Shown one piece after another: positions 35,011 to 45,769 of a stretch of 64,000 nucleotides of DNA; position 1 is the stretch's first letter, and every line of letters begins with the position of its first letter. The position numbers were made by a program, and so were the translations under genes. The DNA is from Ochotona curzoniae (taxonomy: Eukaryota; Chordata; Mammalia; Lagomorpha; Ochotonidae): positions 4,836,001-4,900,000 of the forward strand of contig NW_024465777.1 in NCBI RefSeq assembly GCF_017591425.1, in the 5' to 3' direction. The notes under the pieces are model-generated. The model had not been told where the DNA came from. It was given only the letters and a program-made list of their open reading frames with translations, and ran no database searches.

Positions 35011-35519
35011 AAAATAAGCCCTTTGGAAAAGGAAAACATTGTAAACAAACATTGACCTAAGGTCAATGATGCTTATGTTGAATTGCTTGGGGATGAGGTG
35101 TTTTGATATTTGGACATTACATTAAGAACAAAATGTTTGCTTATTCACAATGCTACCTTCAAGGTTCACCAACAGATGAATGTGTGATTGGAAGATTGGC
35201 CACACACATGATAGAGCATTGTGAGGCAGCAACTGCTCTGGGTAGAAGCTTGGCCTTTTTTCATAACTATATCCCCGCTGCCCTGCCAACATGGCTGTGG
35301 GGGAGAGGACCCCAGAAGCTCCCACTCCTGCACCTGCACCGTGTGTCAGGGGAAGCCCACAACCCACAGTGGAAGCCGTTCAAGTGTCCATCAGATGTTA
35401 CCTAGACGAATACAGGTGCAAACGATCACACAATGGGAAGCTAAAAAACTTCAAAAACCCGGGTGTGATGTAATTCTAATCCTGAGCCAAAGAAGCCTTA
35501 GTAGAGAGATTGTCTGGGG
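35011..35519. repeat. Possible L1 3' relic
   Basis: GTTCAAGTGTCCATCAGATG and CACACAATGGGAAGCTAAAA resemble L1 3' region phrases. No frame is retained. Confidence 0.3.
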
Positions 35520-35692
35520 GGGCTGGCAGGATGGCCCAACTAGCTAACCCTCCCCCTTCAAGGGTACCTCATCAGCTGCTCCACTTCCCACCTAGCTCCC
35601 TGTCAACGACCTGGGAAAGCAGCAGAGGATGGCCCAAGCCCTTTGTCCTTGCACTCTCCTGGTTTCCGATTGGCTTAGCTCTGACTTGAACT
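35520..35692 (+). mobile_element. C-type SINE, truncated
   Basis: GGCTGGCAGGATGGCCCAAC head and GACCTGGGAAAGCAGCAGAG. The 3' half is lost. Confidence 0.6.
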
Positions 35693-35841
35693 GATGCTCT
35701 GGCCCCGGGTGCGAGCATCCCAAGTGGTGGTTGAACCCCTCAGCCGGGTGATCCAGGACGGTGCTCAGCAGCTCCAAAGCCTGCCCTCCCCAAAATGCGT
35801 GTGCACACTTGTCATACCATACACAAACTACAAGCCACCTC

Positions 35842-36098
35842 GGCACACACACACACATCTTCACACATGAATTCACACCCCACACATGCACACACTCACC
35901 CTCACACATGTGCAGACCATCACACACATGCACACTCTACACATGCACACCTTTACACATGCACAGACATATCACACATGTACCCTCACGCATGCACGCA
36001 CATCACTCATGTATACACACCCTGTACATGCACACATCCTCACAACGCACACCTTCATATCCTCACACGTGTGCACACATGCTCTCACACACATGTAG
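35842..36098. repeat. Imperfect (CA)n/(CACATGCA)n repeat
   Basis: About 255 bp of CACACATG/TGCACAC variants with frequent TCA interruptions. Similar in kind to 21057-21290. Confidence 0.92.
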
Positions 36099-37636
36099 GC
36101 AGATTCTCTGGGCCTGTTTGCAGTCGCTTCCTCATTTGTAAAGGGGTGTGGTATACTAAGTTCTCACTGCCAGGTCCCCCACAGTGTCTGGGGCCCCTGA
36201 AGCCATTCTTACTAGGCCTGTGGCTCATGGGGGTCCCCCAGACCCTTCCCTAACTCCTTGTTTGGCACGAGCTGCCTCCCCTGCTGGTCTGGAGTGCCTT
36301 CCCAGCCTTTCTGCCTCTCCTGACTGTGCCAGCACAGCATCCCCTCCGCTAACTCTCTGTGAGGGTCACTTGCTCCGTCTAGGTCTTGACAACCCTGGGC
36401 AACGGCCTCACTGGGACCCTGGCCTAGCAGCTTGTCCCCTTGCCTGGGAGATGAATCTCCTCCTGACAGCATAGCAGCCCACTGCAGCAGTGGGGACTCA
36501 TGGGTGGTGGAGTCGTGGTGCTTGGTCTCTATGACAACAGCGCCAATAGTGACTATGGATGCAGTGTGTGGCACAAGCTTAAGATGCTACAACTGGTCAC
36601 CGTGGAAACCCCCAGTGAACAGGAGCAGCTGGGATGCCTGACTCAGGGCGAGGGGAGATTGAGAAAGGCTCTGTTGGGCTCTGAAAACTCCCCAAGGGAC
36701 ACAGGGCCATGTTCCACCTGCTGGTGGAGCTCTCAGAGGTGCCAGCTAAATGTGCAGATCTGTCAATCTCTCATGCCAGGGATGGGATTCCCAGACACAG
36801 GGGTAACTTCCGCAGAGAACTTGGAATATCAATATTCCTGGCAAAAGCCACCCCCCACCACCGCACTTCTTCCAGTTGGAGGAAATGTGGCCCTTTAATG
36901 GCTTGTTGTAGGGACACTATTTTCCAGGGTAACCCCCGAACACACACTGCCCACTGTTTTCCATGGCCTACAAAGAGCTCTGTGGGAAAAGTACAAGGCC
37001 TCCAGCAGGAAAACAGTCTCAGGTTTGCCCATTGGCAGTGGCATGGGTCTGGGTGGCATGCTACGGTGTTAAACCAAGGAAGATGACAAGGAGGTGAGAT
37101 TAGATGTGGGTACCTCCACTCGGGACTGGGCTTGGGTACCTGGGATGGCTTGAGTAGTCTGAGCTGGTGACTTGGAAATGGACTTGACCACAGTCAGTGA
37201 CAATGAGGGAGGCTAAGATGCTGGACCTGGTCTGGTCGGCTGGGAGGGAAGGCTGAGGCGTGGTGGGGATGGTGAGGAGGGATGCGGGGGTGTCTTTGTC
37301 TTCTCCCCTTCACCCCCTTCACCTGGGATCCCAGATCTCACGCTAGGTTTCCTCCATAGCTGGCCACAGTGCAGGACATGCTCACTGCAGTCTGGCTTCC
37401 CAGGGGCCGAGATCTTTCAGAGGGAGGGCCAGGTGGTGGCCTTGGACTGCAGAGAAGGCATTTTTAGAACAAAAGCACAGGAAGGAGTGGTCATCAGAAT
37501 GCTGAGTTGCCCGCACCAGCACGAGGGCTGTCACAGAGCTGCGGCCCTGCATGCTGCACGGGGCAGGCCTCCCTGCTCTGCTTTAATGTGCGTAAGTAGA
37601 TTACCAGGGGTCTGGCATGAAGAAAGAACGAACGAA
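36099..37636. other. Intergenic block without gene
   Basis: A MIR-like end at 36100-36140 (CTTCCTCATTTGTAAAGGGG), then unique sequence. No gene recognised. Confidence 0.5.
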
Positions 37637-37913
37637 AAAAAAATAGATAGATAGATCTTCCATACATTGGTTCTCTCTCCAAGTGGCTGCACCGGCTGGA
37701 ACTGAGCCAATCCAAAACCAGGAGCCAGGAGCTTCTTCTGGGCCTCTCACATGGGTGCAGGGTCTTAAGAACTTCAGCCATCCTCCACTACTTTCCCAGA
37801 CTATAAGCAGAGAACTGGATTGGAAATGGAGCCACTGGAACTCAAACTGTACTGATGTGGAATGCTGTGCCACAGACAGAGGCTTAGCTTGCTATGCCAC
37901 AGCACTGGAGTGA
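37637..37913 (-). mobile_element. C-type SINE
   Basis: ATAGATAGATAGATCTTCCA start, CTTCTTCTGGGCCTCTCACA, and head CTATGCCACAGCACTGG. Confidence 0.82.
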
Positions 37914-38039
37914 TATTCTATTATTAAATGGTGCACATGAAGTCAGGTGTGAGCAAGTCCAGAGGCACAAGGCCATTGCAACACAGGTGGTTCAAATCCC
38001 CCCCAGTAGTTGTAGAGTCTGGCAAAGCTGCCCGCATCC

Positions 38040-38305
38040 CTCACCACAGTGCTTGGGTTTGAGCCCAAGCTGAGGCTTCTGACTGTAGCTTCCTGCCTCT
38101 GCCAACCCCAAGAGGCAGCATATCTCCTGCCCCCTCACGGCCACAACAGCCACGTCTGGGCCAGGCCAAAGTCGGGAGCTAGGCATCCCGTGTCCTGCAT
38201 GTGTGACCAGGGCTATCAGGCACACGAGCAGCAATTTGGATTGAAAACAGAGCAGGTGGGACTCCAATCAGTGCCCACATAAAATGCAGGCAGCACAGCA
38301 ATGGC
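38040..38305 (-). mobile_element. C-type SINE, strongly decayed
   Basis: GCCACAACAGCCACGTCTGG, GCCAAAGTCGGGAGCTAGGC and CAATCAGTGCCCACATAAAA are the surviving landmarks. Confidence 0.5.
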
Positions 38306-39474
38306 TTCCATCTCCTTCTCTTCCTCCCTCAGTCATAGCAGCCATTCTTATTCTCTCACGGCTTCTCCCTCAGCTACACCTGGTGAAGTTGCCACAAGCA
38401 ATTAACACAGAGAGCTGAGCACAGCCATGCTTCCCTAAGGTGCCAGCCTGCTGTGCCTGTGCTGCCATGGGCAGGTCTCTCCGAAGGACAGTGACAAGGG
38501 AGAGCCCCTCAGCAGGCAGCCACCCACTTTGCATGGAAGTGGACCAGGCCCCCATGATGGCTGACAGCAAGCCGGCTGGTCAGACTTAGAATCACAGGAT
38601 TGAGAGATGTGAGGAGCAGGTGCAAGCGGGGAGGGCGCAGGTGGTATTGCTATTTTTAACTCACACAAGTGCTCTGAGGGCACTGGCTGTGGGAGGCACT
38701 TGATAATCAGTGGATGAGATGACTCAGTGTGTAACTGCCCACTTCTGTCCCTGGCTGTCCTGGCGTTTGCTCAGTAGACCTGTGGACACAGGGCAGATGA
38801 GAAGCTCCCCCCAATGTCCACGTTCTAACCTTTGGGATCACAGAATGTATTACCTCTTAGACAACAGAGTGAATTCCAATCGCAGATGGTACCAAGGTCG
38901 CTCAACAGCAACCTTAACTGAGAGATCACCATCCTGCATGAGCTGGCTGGCCCAGACAGACTCCCCTCCGCCCCCCGATGGAGTGTGGAGAGGGCAGCCC
39001 AGTGAGGTGACGTGAGTGAGTCTGAACTGTCCACGGCTGGCTTCGCAGATGGCGGGGGCGCCCCGGAGCTGGCAAAGGCAGGAGGGAGAGCCCCCCCACA
39101 GAGCCCCAGGATGCAGGCACACTCGCTGCTGGATCTCAGCCAGGGAGATCTGTGGCAAACAGGAGTTGGAGAGAATACATGTGTGTTGCTGTAAGGCACT
39201 AAGTCCGTGGGAGCCTGTTACAAGGGTCACAATCCTCCCTGTGTGGGGCCTGGCCACAGGCGCAATATGTCCAAGTGAAACCATCGTCTGGGTATCCCAG
39301 GACTCTTTTAACTTGAGTGAGGCCAAACCTATTTCTCCCTTGAATTAACATGATTGGCTTTCAAAACAATCACTCATGAGCAAATGTCATTTCCCAAGGC
39401 CTGCCCAAATGTACGGCTCATGGACTGCTGCATATTTCTAGCTGTCTTCTGGTTTTCATTTTTGGATTTATTTA
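38306..39474. other. Intergenic block without gene
   Basis: Unique sequence without recognised repeats or exons. Confidence 0.5.
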
Positions 39475-39813
39475 ATTTTTAAAAATTATTTATTTATTTT
39501 TATTGGAAAGTCAGATATACAGAGAGAGAGAGAGAGAGGAGAGACAGAGAGGAAGATCTTCCATCCATTGATTCATCCCCAAGCGGCTGCAATGGCCGGA
39601 GCTGAGCCGATCCGAAACCAGGAGCCTTGAGCCTCTTCTGGATCTCCCACACAGGTGCAGGGTCCCAAAGCTTTGGGCTGTCCTCGACTTCTTTCCCAGG
39701 CCACAAGCAGGGAGCTAGATGGGGAAGCGGGGCTGCCAGGATTAGAACCAGCACCCATATGGGATCCCGGTGCAGACAAAGTGAGTACTTTATAACTACT
39801 ATGCTATCGCACT
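39475..39813 (-). mobile_element. Young C-type SINE with (GA)n stretch
   Basis: TTTTTATTGGAAAGTCAGAT, a GAGAGAGAGAGAGAG run at 39521-39537, and GGATTAGAACCAGCACCCAT. Ends TGCTATCGCACTG. Confidence 0.9.
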
Positions 39814-39827
39814 GTTTCCCCCCGCCC

Positions 39828-39830
<3 letters not shown>

Positions 39831-39866
<36 letters not shown>

Positions 39867-39869
39867 TTT
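39831..39869. repeat. (AT)n then poly-T
   Basis: 27 bp of alternating AT followed by 12 T, lying between two minus-strand SINEs as the expanded tail of the second. Confidence 0.95.
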
Positions 39870-40169
39870 GCAAAGTCAGATAATACGGAGAGGAGAGACA
39901 GGGAAGAAGATCTTTCATCTGTTGATTCACTCTCCGAGTGGCCGCAACGGCTAAAGCTGTGGCAATCCAAAGTCAGGAGCCAGGAGCTTTTCTGTGTCTC
40001 CCATGCGGTGCAGGGTCCCAAGGCTTTGGGCTGTTCTCGACAGCTTTCCCAGGTCACAAGCAGGGAGCTGGATGGGAAGTGGGGCTGCCAGGATTAGAAC
40101 CGGTGCCCATATGGGATCCTGGCATGTGCAAGGCGAGGACTTTAGCCACTAGGCTACCATGCCAGGCCC
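39870..40169 (-). mobile_element. Young C-type SINE
   Basis: CAAAGTCAGATAATACGGAG start, GGATTAGAACCGGTGCCCAT, ending CCATGCCAGGCCC. The mid-region lacks a few bases (CCCATGCGGTGC). Confidence 0.9.
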
Positions 40170-40411
40170 ATTTTGGGATTTATTTTTTAAAAGGCAAAAC
40201 AGTGGGTGCAAAGAGATCTTCCATCTGTTGGTTCAGTCTACATGGGCTGGACCGGGCTGAGTGAGGAGCCAGGAGCTTCATCCGGATCTCCCGCAGGGGT
40301 GACTGATACTTGGGTCATCCTGTGCTGTTTCCCCAGGGAGCTGGATCAGAGGTGGAGCAGCTGGGATTTGAACTCTGATGGCTTAACCCACCATGCCACA
40401 GCAGCCTGTAG
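40170..40411 (-). mobile_element. C-type SINE, old truncated copy
   Basis: GAGATCTTCCATCTGTTGGT and TGGATCAGAGGTGGAGCAGC, ending CATGCCACAGCAGCC. Confidence 0.7.
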
Positions 40412-40798
40412 GTTGCCTCTAAGTCCAGCTTGCAAGAGATCTGGAAGCTGTCGGGTAATGCTACCCTTCCCACAACTCTTTTTCTGGAAAGTTCTTTTTC
40501 ATGGTTGAGAAGTCATCTCTTTGAACAAGTCTATAGTTGTTTTTTCTTTTTAATGTTGTTCACATAGCTCATGTGGGCCTCTGATTAGGATGGAGGGTCA
40601 GGTTTGGAGGAAGGCGAGTGGGACATATGTTTCACTTTCTTTTCGTTTTGTTTTTTCCTCCTGTGTCTGCAGGGAAGAGGGGGAGGGGACTGCTCTTTGC
40701 TGTCAAACTACATCACTACCTAGGGATCGAGAACGGTCATTTGATGACCTCTTATGAAAGTTGTAACTTCTAATCCAATAAAAAGGGCTGATCCAACC
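40412..40798. other. Intergenic spacer
   Basis: Unique sequence, no gene recognised. Confidence 0.5.
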
Positions 40799-41075
40799 AC
40801 CATTGTGGCCCAAGTGGATTAAGCCTGTGACTCCAGCATCCCATGTCAGAGCAGTAGTTTGAGTCCCAGACCCCTGGGAAAGCAGCAGAGGAGTCCAGGT
40901 GCTTGGGCCCCTGCCATGTGTGTGGAAGGTCTGAATGCAGTTCCTGGCTCTTAGTGCCACCCTGGCCCAGCTCTGGCCATTGCAGCCATCTGGGGAGTGA
41001 ACCAGCAGATGGAAGATTTCTCTGCCTCTCCTCTGTCTCTTCTTCTCTGACACTTTGCTGTTCAAACATATAAAA
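40799..41075 (+). mobile_element. C-type SINE, old copy
   Basis: CTCCAGCATCCCATGTCAGA, then GCAGCCATCTGGGGAGTGAA, tail GCTGTTCAAACATATAAAAA. Confidence 0.75.
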
Positions 41076-41511
41076 AGAGATCTTTTGGCCTGCGATGGTT
41101 CGGTCTGTGTCACCAGCGCCGGAGCTCACAGCAGGCCATGGCCAGCTCCCTGCCATGGCACCCACAGCCCACCAGGACTGGTCACGCAAGCAATGCTTGG
41201 GCCTCATGTGGTGCCTACCACTTGAGGTAACAGACACAGAAAGACAGTATCATGCCACCAGCTGGGAGAAGACACCCACAGTTAGGCTATTGATGGGTGG
41301 GAGGCAGCACACTTTCAGCCAGGGTACAGTACTTGGTGCCAGAATGCCCAGGGACCCAGGCAGGACACGGGAGCAGCTCATCTCACTTGCTCCAAACTGT
41401 CTCCCGGATGCTTTTCTCACTTTTGCCCATGGTGGTATGCAGTTCTTAATGCCCCAAGGACAAACAGTGGAACTGTTTCTTCAAGCTGGAAGGAGGGGTA
41501 GGCTTCCGCTA

Positions 41512-41735
41512 CTGCAGCTGTTGCCGCTTCCGATGCCGGCATCCTACATCTGAGGGCCTGTGTTCTAATCACAGCCTCCTGCTAAGGCACAGGAGGCAGC
41601 ACGTGATGGTTCAAGGATGCAGGGCCCTGTCCCCCATATGGGAGACCCAGACTGAATTCCAGGCTCCTGGCTTCACTGTGGCCCATAGTGAACGGGAATG
41701 GGAGATCTTGGTCTGTCTTCCTAAGAAAGAAAAGT
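41512..41735 (+). mobile_element. C-type SINE, decayed
   Basis: GATGCCGGCATCCTACATCT, CAGCCTCCTGCTAAGGCACA and ATATGGGAGACCCAGACTGA. No tail. Confidence 0.5.
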
Positions 41736-42172
41736 GTTACGTTGGAAGTGGGGTGGTCTCTGGGGTCGTTCTGAGTTCTGTATGTGGCTTAACGAAAAGG
41801 CAGAGTGAGACTGACTGGGAAAAGGCAAGGCGGGAAGGTGAGTGTCTGAACCACATGGCCATGGAGGGTGGGGAGGAAGACCATGACTGGTGGCGGCGGG
41901 GGGATGAAGGGTTTTACTAGGGGAGTTCCTGTGTCCAAGAGGCTGACAGCGCAATCAGAGAAGCCCATCAACCACCACCAGACAGGAGGCAGTGGAGCGG
42001 CATAGAAATGAAGGTGGATGACACCCTGGAAAACAACCCCACCCCATCCCATCAGCTGAGACGCTGGCAGAGGTGAGGAACATGGTGGGCAGTGGGTACC
42101 AAGACTGCTAACTCAGATTGTTACAGAAGTGGGGGTGATGACAGCTTTTGTAAAAAAAATTAATTGAATTGT

Positions 42173-42479
42173 GGGCCTGGCACGGTGGCCTAGTGGCTAA
42201 AGTCCTTGCCTTGCAAGCACCGGGCACAGGTTCTAATCCTGATGGCTCCACTTCCCATCCAGTTCTCTACCTGTGGCCTGGGAAAGCAGTTGAGGATAGC
42301 CCAAAGCCTTGGGACCTTGCACGCACATGGGAGACCTGGAAGAAGCTCCTGACTCCTGGCTTCGGATCAGCTCAGCCCTGGCCACCACTGCCATGCGGGA
42401 AGTGAACTAGCAGATGGGATCTCTTTCTTTTTCTCCTTCTCTCTGTAAACCTACCTTTCCAATACAAATAAGTGAATCT
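42173..42479 (+). mobile_element. Young C-type SINE, split at its tail by retroposon copy 2
   Basis: Canonical head GGCCTGGCACGGTGGCCTAG and B box GGTTCTAATCC, with tail AATACAAATAAGTGAATCT. The tail continues at 44270 beyond the inserted retroposon. Confidence 0.92.
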
Positions 42480-44269
42480 GAGTTTGACTTGGTTCTTAGG
42501 TGGAAGGACCTCCCGGCAGCATGGTGGCTGCGGGGGAGACCTGAGCCAGGGCAAACTCAATGCTTGGGGCCCTAGCCTCAGCCACCATGGCCAAGCAGTG
42601 GATGAATCCAGGAATTGTGGGCAGCCAGAGTGCCAACAGCACTGGGCTTTGCCCACTGGCCTCCCAGTGGTGGGCTCTAGCATCTTGGGTGTGGAATTGC
42701 TGCCTAGGGACATCCATGGATAACACCGCTGTATGTGTAGGCGAAGAAGGAATCCTGAGGGACTCCCAATGACAGGGCCACTGTACTTGCAGGTAAACAA
42801 GGGGACTGAGCACCCACTGGCAAATGCCAAGGCAAGGCAGGCTATGCCAGTCAGGGTCATAGCACCTAAGCAGTACACCTGAGACCTGGGGGGAGGGGGA
42901 GGCAGTGAAGCTGGTAGTTCCCCTGCTGGATACCACCTCCACTGGTCAGTGTGAGAGCTGGGATTGGGGCCAGACCAGGCCAGACAGGGCTACAACACCT
43001 GTAGGCCTCATGTGAGCTAGATCAGGGAAAAGCCAGGCTGGGTTGACTGTTCCTACTGGTGCATGCATAAGTCAGAATGGGTGAGGGTTGGTTGGGCTTT
43101 GCTGCAGCACCAGCTGGTAGATGCTGGCACTGGGGGCCAATTCTGTCAAGTTAAACTGCAGAACCACCTGGAGTGTACAGGATCTGGGAGTGGAGTGAGC
43201 CCAGTAGGGAAACAGTGGTTATCTCCCTCTTGGGTTGCCACTCCGACAGGTAAGCATGAGAACCAGGACTAGGGCAAGCATGGTTAGATAGAGTGGCACT
43301 TGCTGGCAGGTGTGTGGGCTGGATAGTGGAGCTGGTTGGGTAGAACTAGGTTTCAATGCCCATTGACATGTATGAGAGCCGAATGGGATATGGGACAGAC
43401 TGGCAAGCAAGGGAACCAGTGCAGGGGGTTATTGCGGGTTGCTCCCACTAGCTGCAGCTCCCACTAGTGTGTGTAAGGATTGAGTGTGTGGTGGGCAGGA
43501 TTGGGCTGGGCTCCAACAACCATTGTTTGTGTAGAAGACAGGGCTGGAGTCAGAACTGACCCAGCAATTGCAACCATCAGCATGTGCATAAGCGCTGTGC
43601 GTAAGTGACAGACTGTGGCAGACCCTGTATTGGCAAGCACACACAAGAATCAGGTCTGGGATCATCTCAGATGAAGTTTCTATGGAGATCCCTCAATTGA
43701 ATTGCTGGTTCAGAACCCCAACCATGGAGAGAATTGCAGGTTCCATGGTCTGACCGTGGAGTGCATGGGTCAGAGTTGGACATCAGTGGCTTAGACAGGG
43801 CAGTGGACAGCATATCCAGCTGCACATGGAGGATATGGAGTACATTGGAATCTGTATAGGACAACTGGTATCATGACAGAGGACAGAACAAGCCAAGTGT
43901 TGGCAGTGAAAATCTGGGTAAACAGAGACTCTAAGAGGAACTATGTGAACCAGTGGATTCTAGAGCGATTTTGTCGTGCTTGGAGTTGCGAGATCGGCAG
44001 TAATTTGGAACTGTTGATCTATCAAGACCTGATGAGCAGGACCCTCAGAGCATGCCCCACATCAGGGACCCTGGGGTGGTGTTGGGTCCTCCAGCCCAGG
44101 GTGCGGAGGCATTTGGGAGGCTGGGTGTGGCTTCTCTGCTTGTGCCCTCCCAGATACAGGGAGGAAAAAAAGAGAGAATGTGGAAATGGTGACCTCACCC
44201 ACCTTCCTGTAGCCCCTGACCCTTATCACCCTAATCAGCTATGTAAAAATCATCAAAAATATAATTAAA
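42480..44269 (+). mobile_element. Internally repetitive retroposon, copy 2, with 10-bp target-site duplication
   Basis: Bounded exactly by AAGTGAATCT at 42470-42479 and 44270-44279. The first 320 bp lack an obvious partner in copy 1. From 42807 the diverged repeat units and the final unique segment align in order with copy 1 (for example GGATCTGGGAGTGGAG, TGAACCAGTGGATT, ACCCTCAGAGCAT, TCAGCTATGTAAA). The element ends A-rich (AAAAATATAATTAAAA). It lacks an open frame or LTR, so it was presumably mobilised in trans. Confidence 0.8.
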
Positions 44270-44284
44270 AAGTGAATCTTAAAA

Positions 44285-44545
44285 TTTAAAAATTGTTCTT
44301 TACCTGAAAAACAGAAGGACAGGCAGAGAAAGATCTTCCATCCACTGGTTCGCTCTCCAAACGCCCCCAACAGCTGAGACAAAGCCAGGCCTAAGTCAGG
44401 AGCCTGGAACTTCACCTGGGAGTCCCAGATGGGTGGCACCGCCCTTGGCCAACACCTGCTGCCTTCCAGGACGCCCGTTAGCAGGAAGCTGGCATCAGAT
44501 GCAGAGACTTGAACAGGCCTTTGATATGGAATGCAGCGACCTGGG
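44285..44545 (-). mobile_element. C-type SINE, decayed
   Basis: GAAAGATCTTCCATCCACTG then TAGCAGGAAGCTGGCATCAG. The head is lost after GGAATGCAGCGACC. Confidence 0.6.
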
Positions 44546-45769
44546 GACATCCTGGTGGTACTGCCAAGGCCCTATCCTGGAGTGGGTTTCGTATTACCGT
44601 CATCTGTGCCCCCTGCTGTCTCGTTTAAAGGGCTCTGCTGGTGACAGATGTTTGAGGCTCCAGGTTGGGATGAGAAGGGCTTTGCTGCCGATGTGGGGGA
44701 GGAGGTGTTACTCTTTCTCCTATTAAAAAGGGCTGGAGGTGCCACTCACAGAAGTAAATGCTTTACAGTGAGCAGTCTAGGGGCATCTGGTGCATTTACC
44801 ATGTTGTGCAGTCAGTGTCACTGTTTCCCCAGCTTCTCACGACCCAGAAGTCTGCAGCCGTGAAGACAAGCAAGGGCTTTGCATCCCACAAAGACTGAGT
44901 GGGCAGCACTGCCTGAACAACCCATCCCCCTTGCTTTCACTCTCCCCATCCCTGGGTGTGGCCCCTTAGCTGCCCACCGGCTGGGCTCTGCTGTCCACAG
45001 CTGCAGCCCCGGCAAGCCATGCCATTCACCTGCCTCCTCCAGCCCCTGCAGGTACAGGGTTGGCAATGTCTTCCTGCAGCCTGAGCCTTACACCTCCACG
45101 GGATCATCTCCGAGTGTACTGCCATCATCACCTGCTGGGTCATCGATTGGTGCTGAAATGGACAATGTGTCTCTTTCCTCCGGGACTTTTGCCCTGAGCC
45201 CTTCCTATTTTCCGAGTCAAAACATCTCCAGTCTCAGGCCCCAGGGTGGGCAAAAGAGCTGCTTTTCTGGGTGTGTGCAAGGCCCCCACTGCCCTCTGGT
45301 GGTAAACTCCTGGAAACGCACCTCACCGGTCCCTCTGCCGTTGAACTGAGCTGGACACACCTGAGGGGGGGTCATTGTGCTCACCACAGGGTGCCAACAA
45401 GGGGTTCCAATGACCTCTTACTGCCCTTGCTAAAGACCCAAACCTTATTAGCTGCAAGGCCCTCACTCCCTCTGCTGCACTCCGGCCAGGCCACACTGGC
45501 CTTTTCGTACTCCCAGCTACAATATTTGCAACCCTTCTGAGTCCTGGTTGTAGGCTCAGGTATAAGTCCTGACCTGGATCCCACAGGCCAATCAAAGCCT
45601 CCTTGATCTGTCCCCGACCACACTTGGTGCCTCTTGCACCCACGTGTGTTGGAATAGCCCTCTGCTGGATCTCCCCTGCCGGGTACGTGCAGCAGTCACA
45701 CCAGGAGCCAATGGACATCAAGTGGTTCCCTGTACCAGCCTGTGGGGGAAGCACACAGCCCTTGACTCT
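44546..45769. other. Intergenic block downstream of SLC9A1
   Basis: Unique sequence containing an exact CTCF core match. No gene recognised. Confidence 0.5.
45289..45302 (-). promoter_or_regulatory. CTCF motif, exact core match, minus orientation
   Basis: CTGCCCTCTGGTGG is the reverse complement of a full CCASYAGRKGGCRS match, about 480 bp beyond the SLC9A1 polyadenylation site. Confidence 0.5.

Noticed and set aside
42173..42300. tRNA gene suggested by an A/B-box-like head with GGTTCTAATCC
   Set aside because: It is the tRNA-derived head of a C-type SINE, with no cloverleaf or T-terminator of a functional tRNA.
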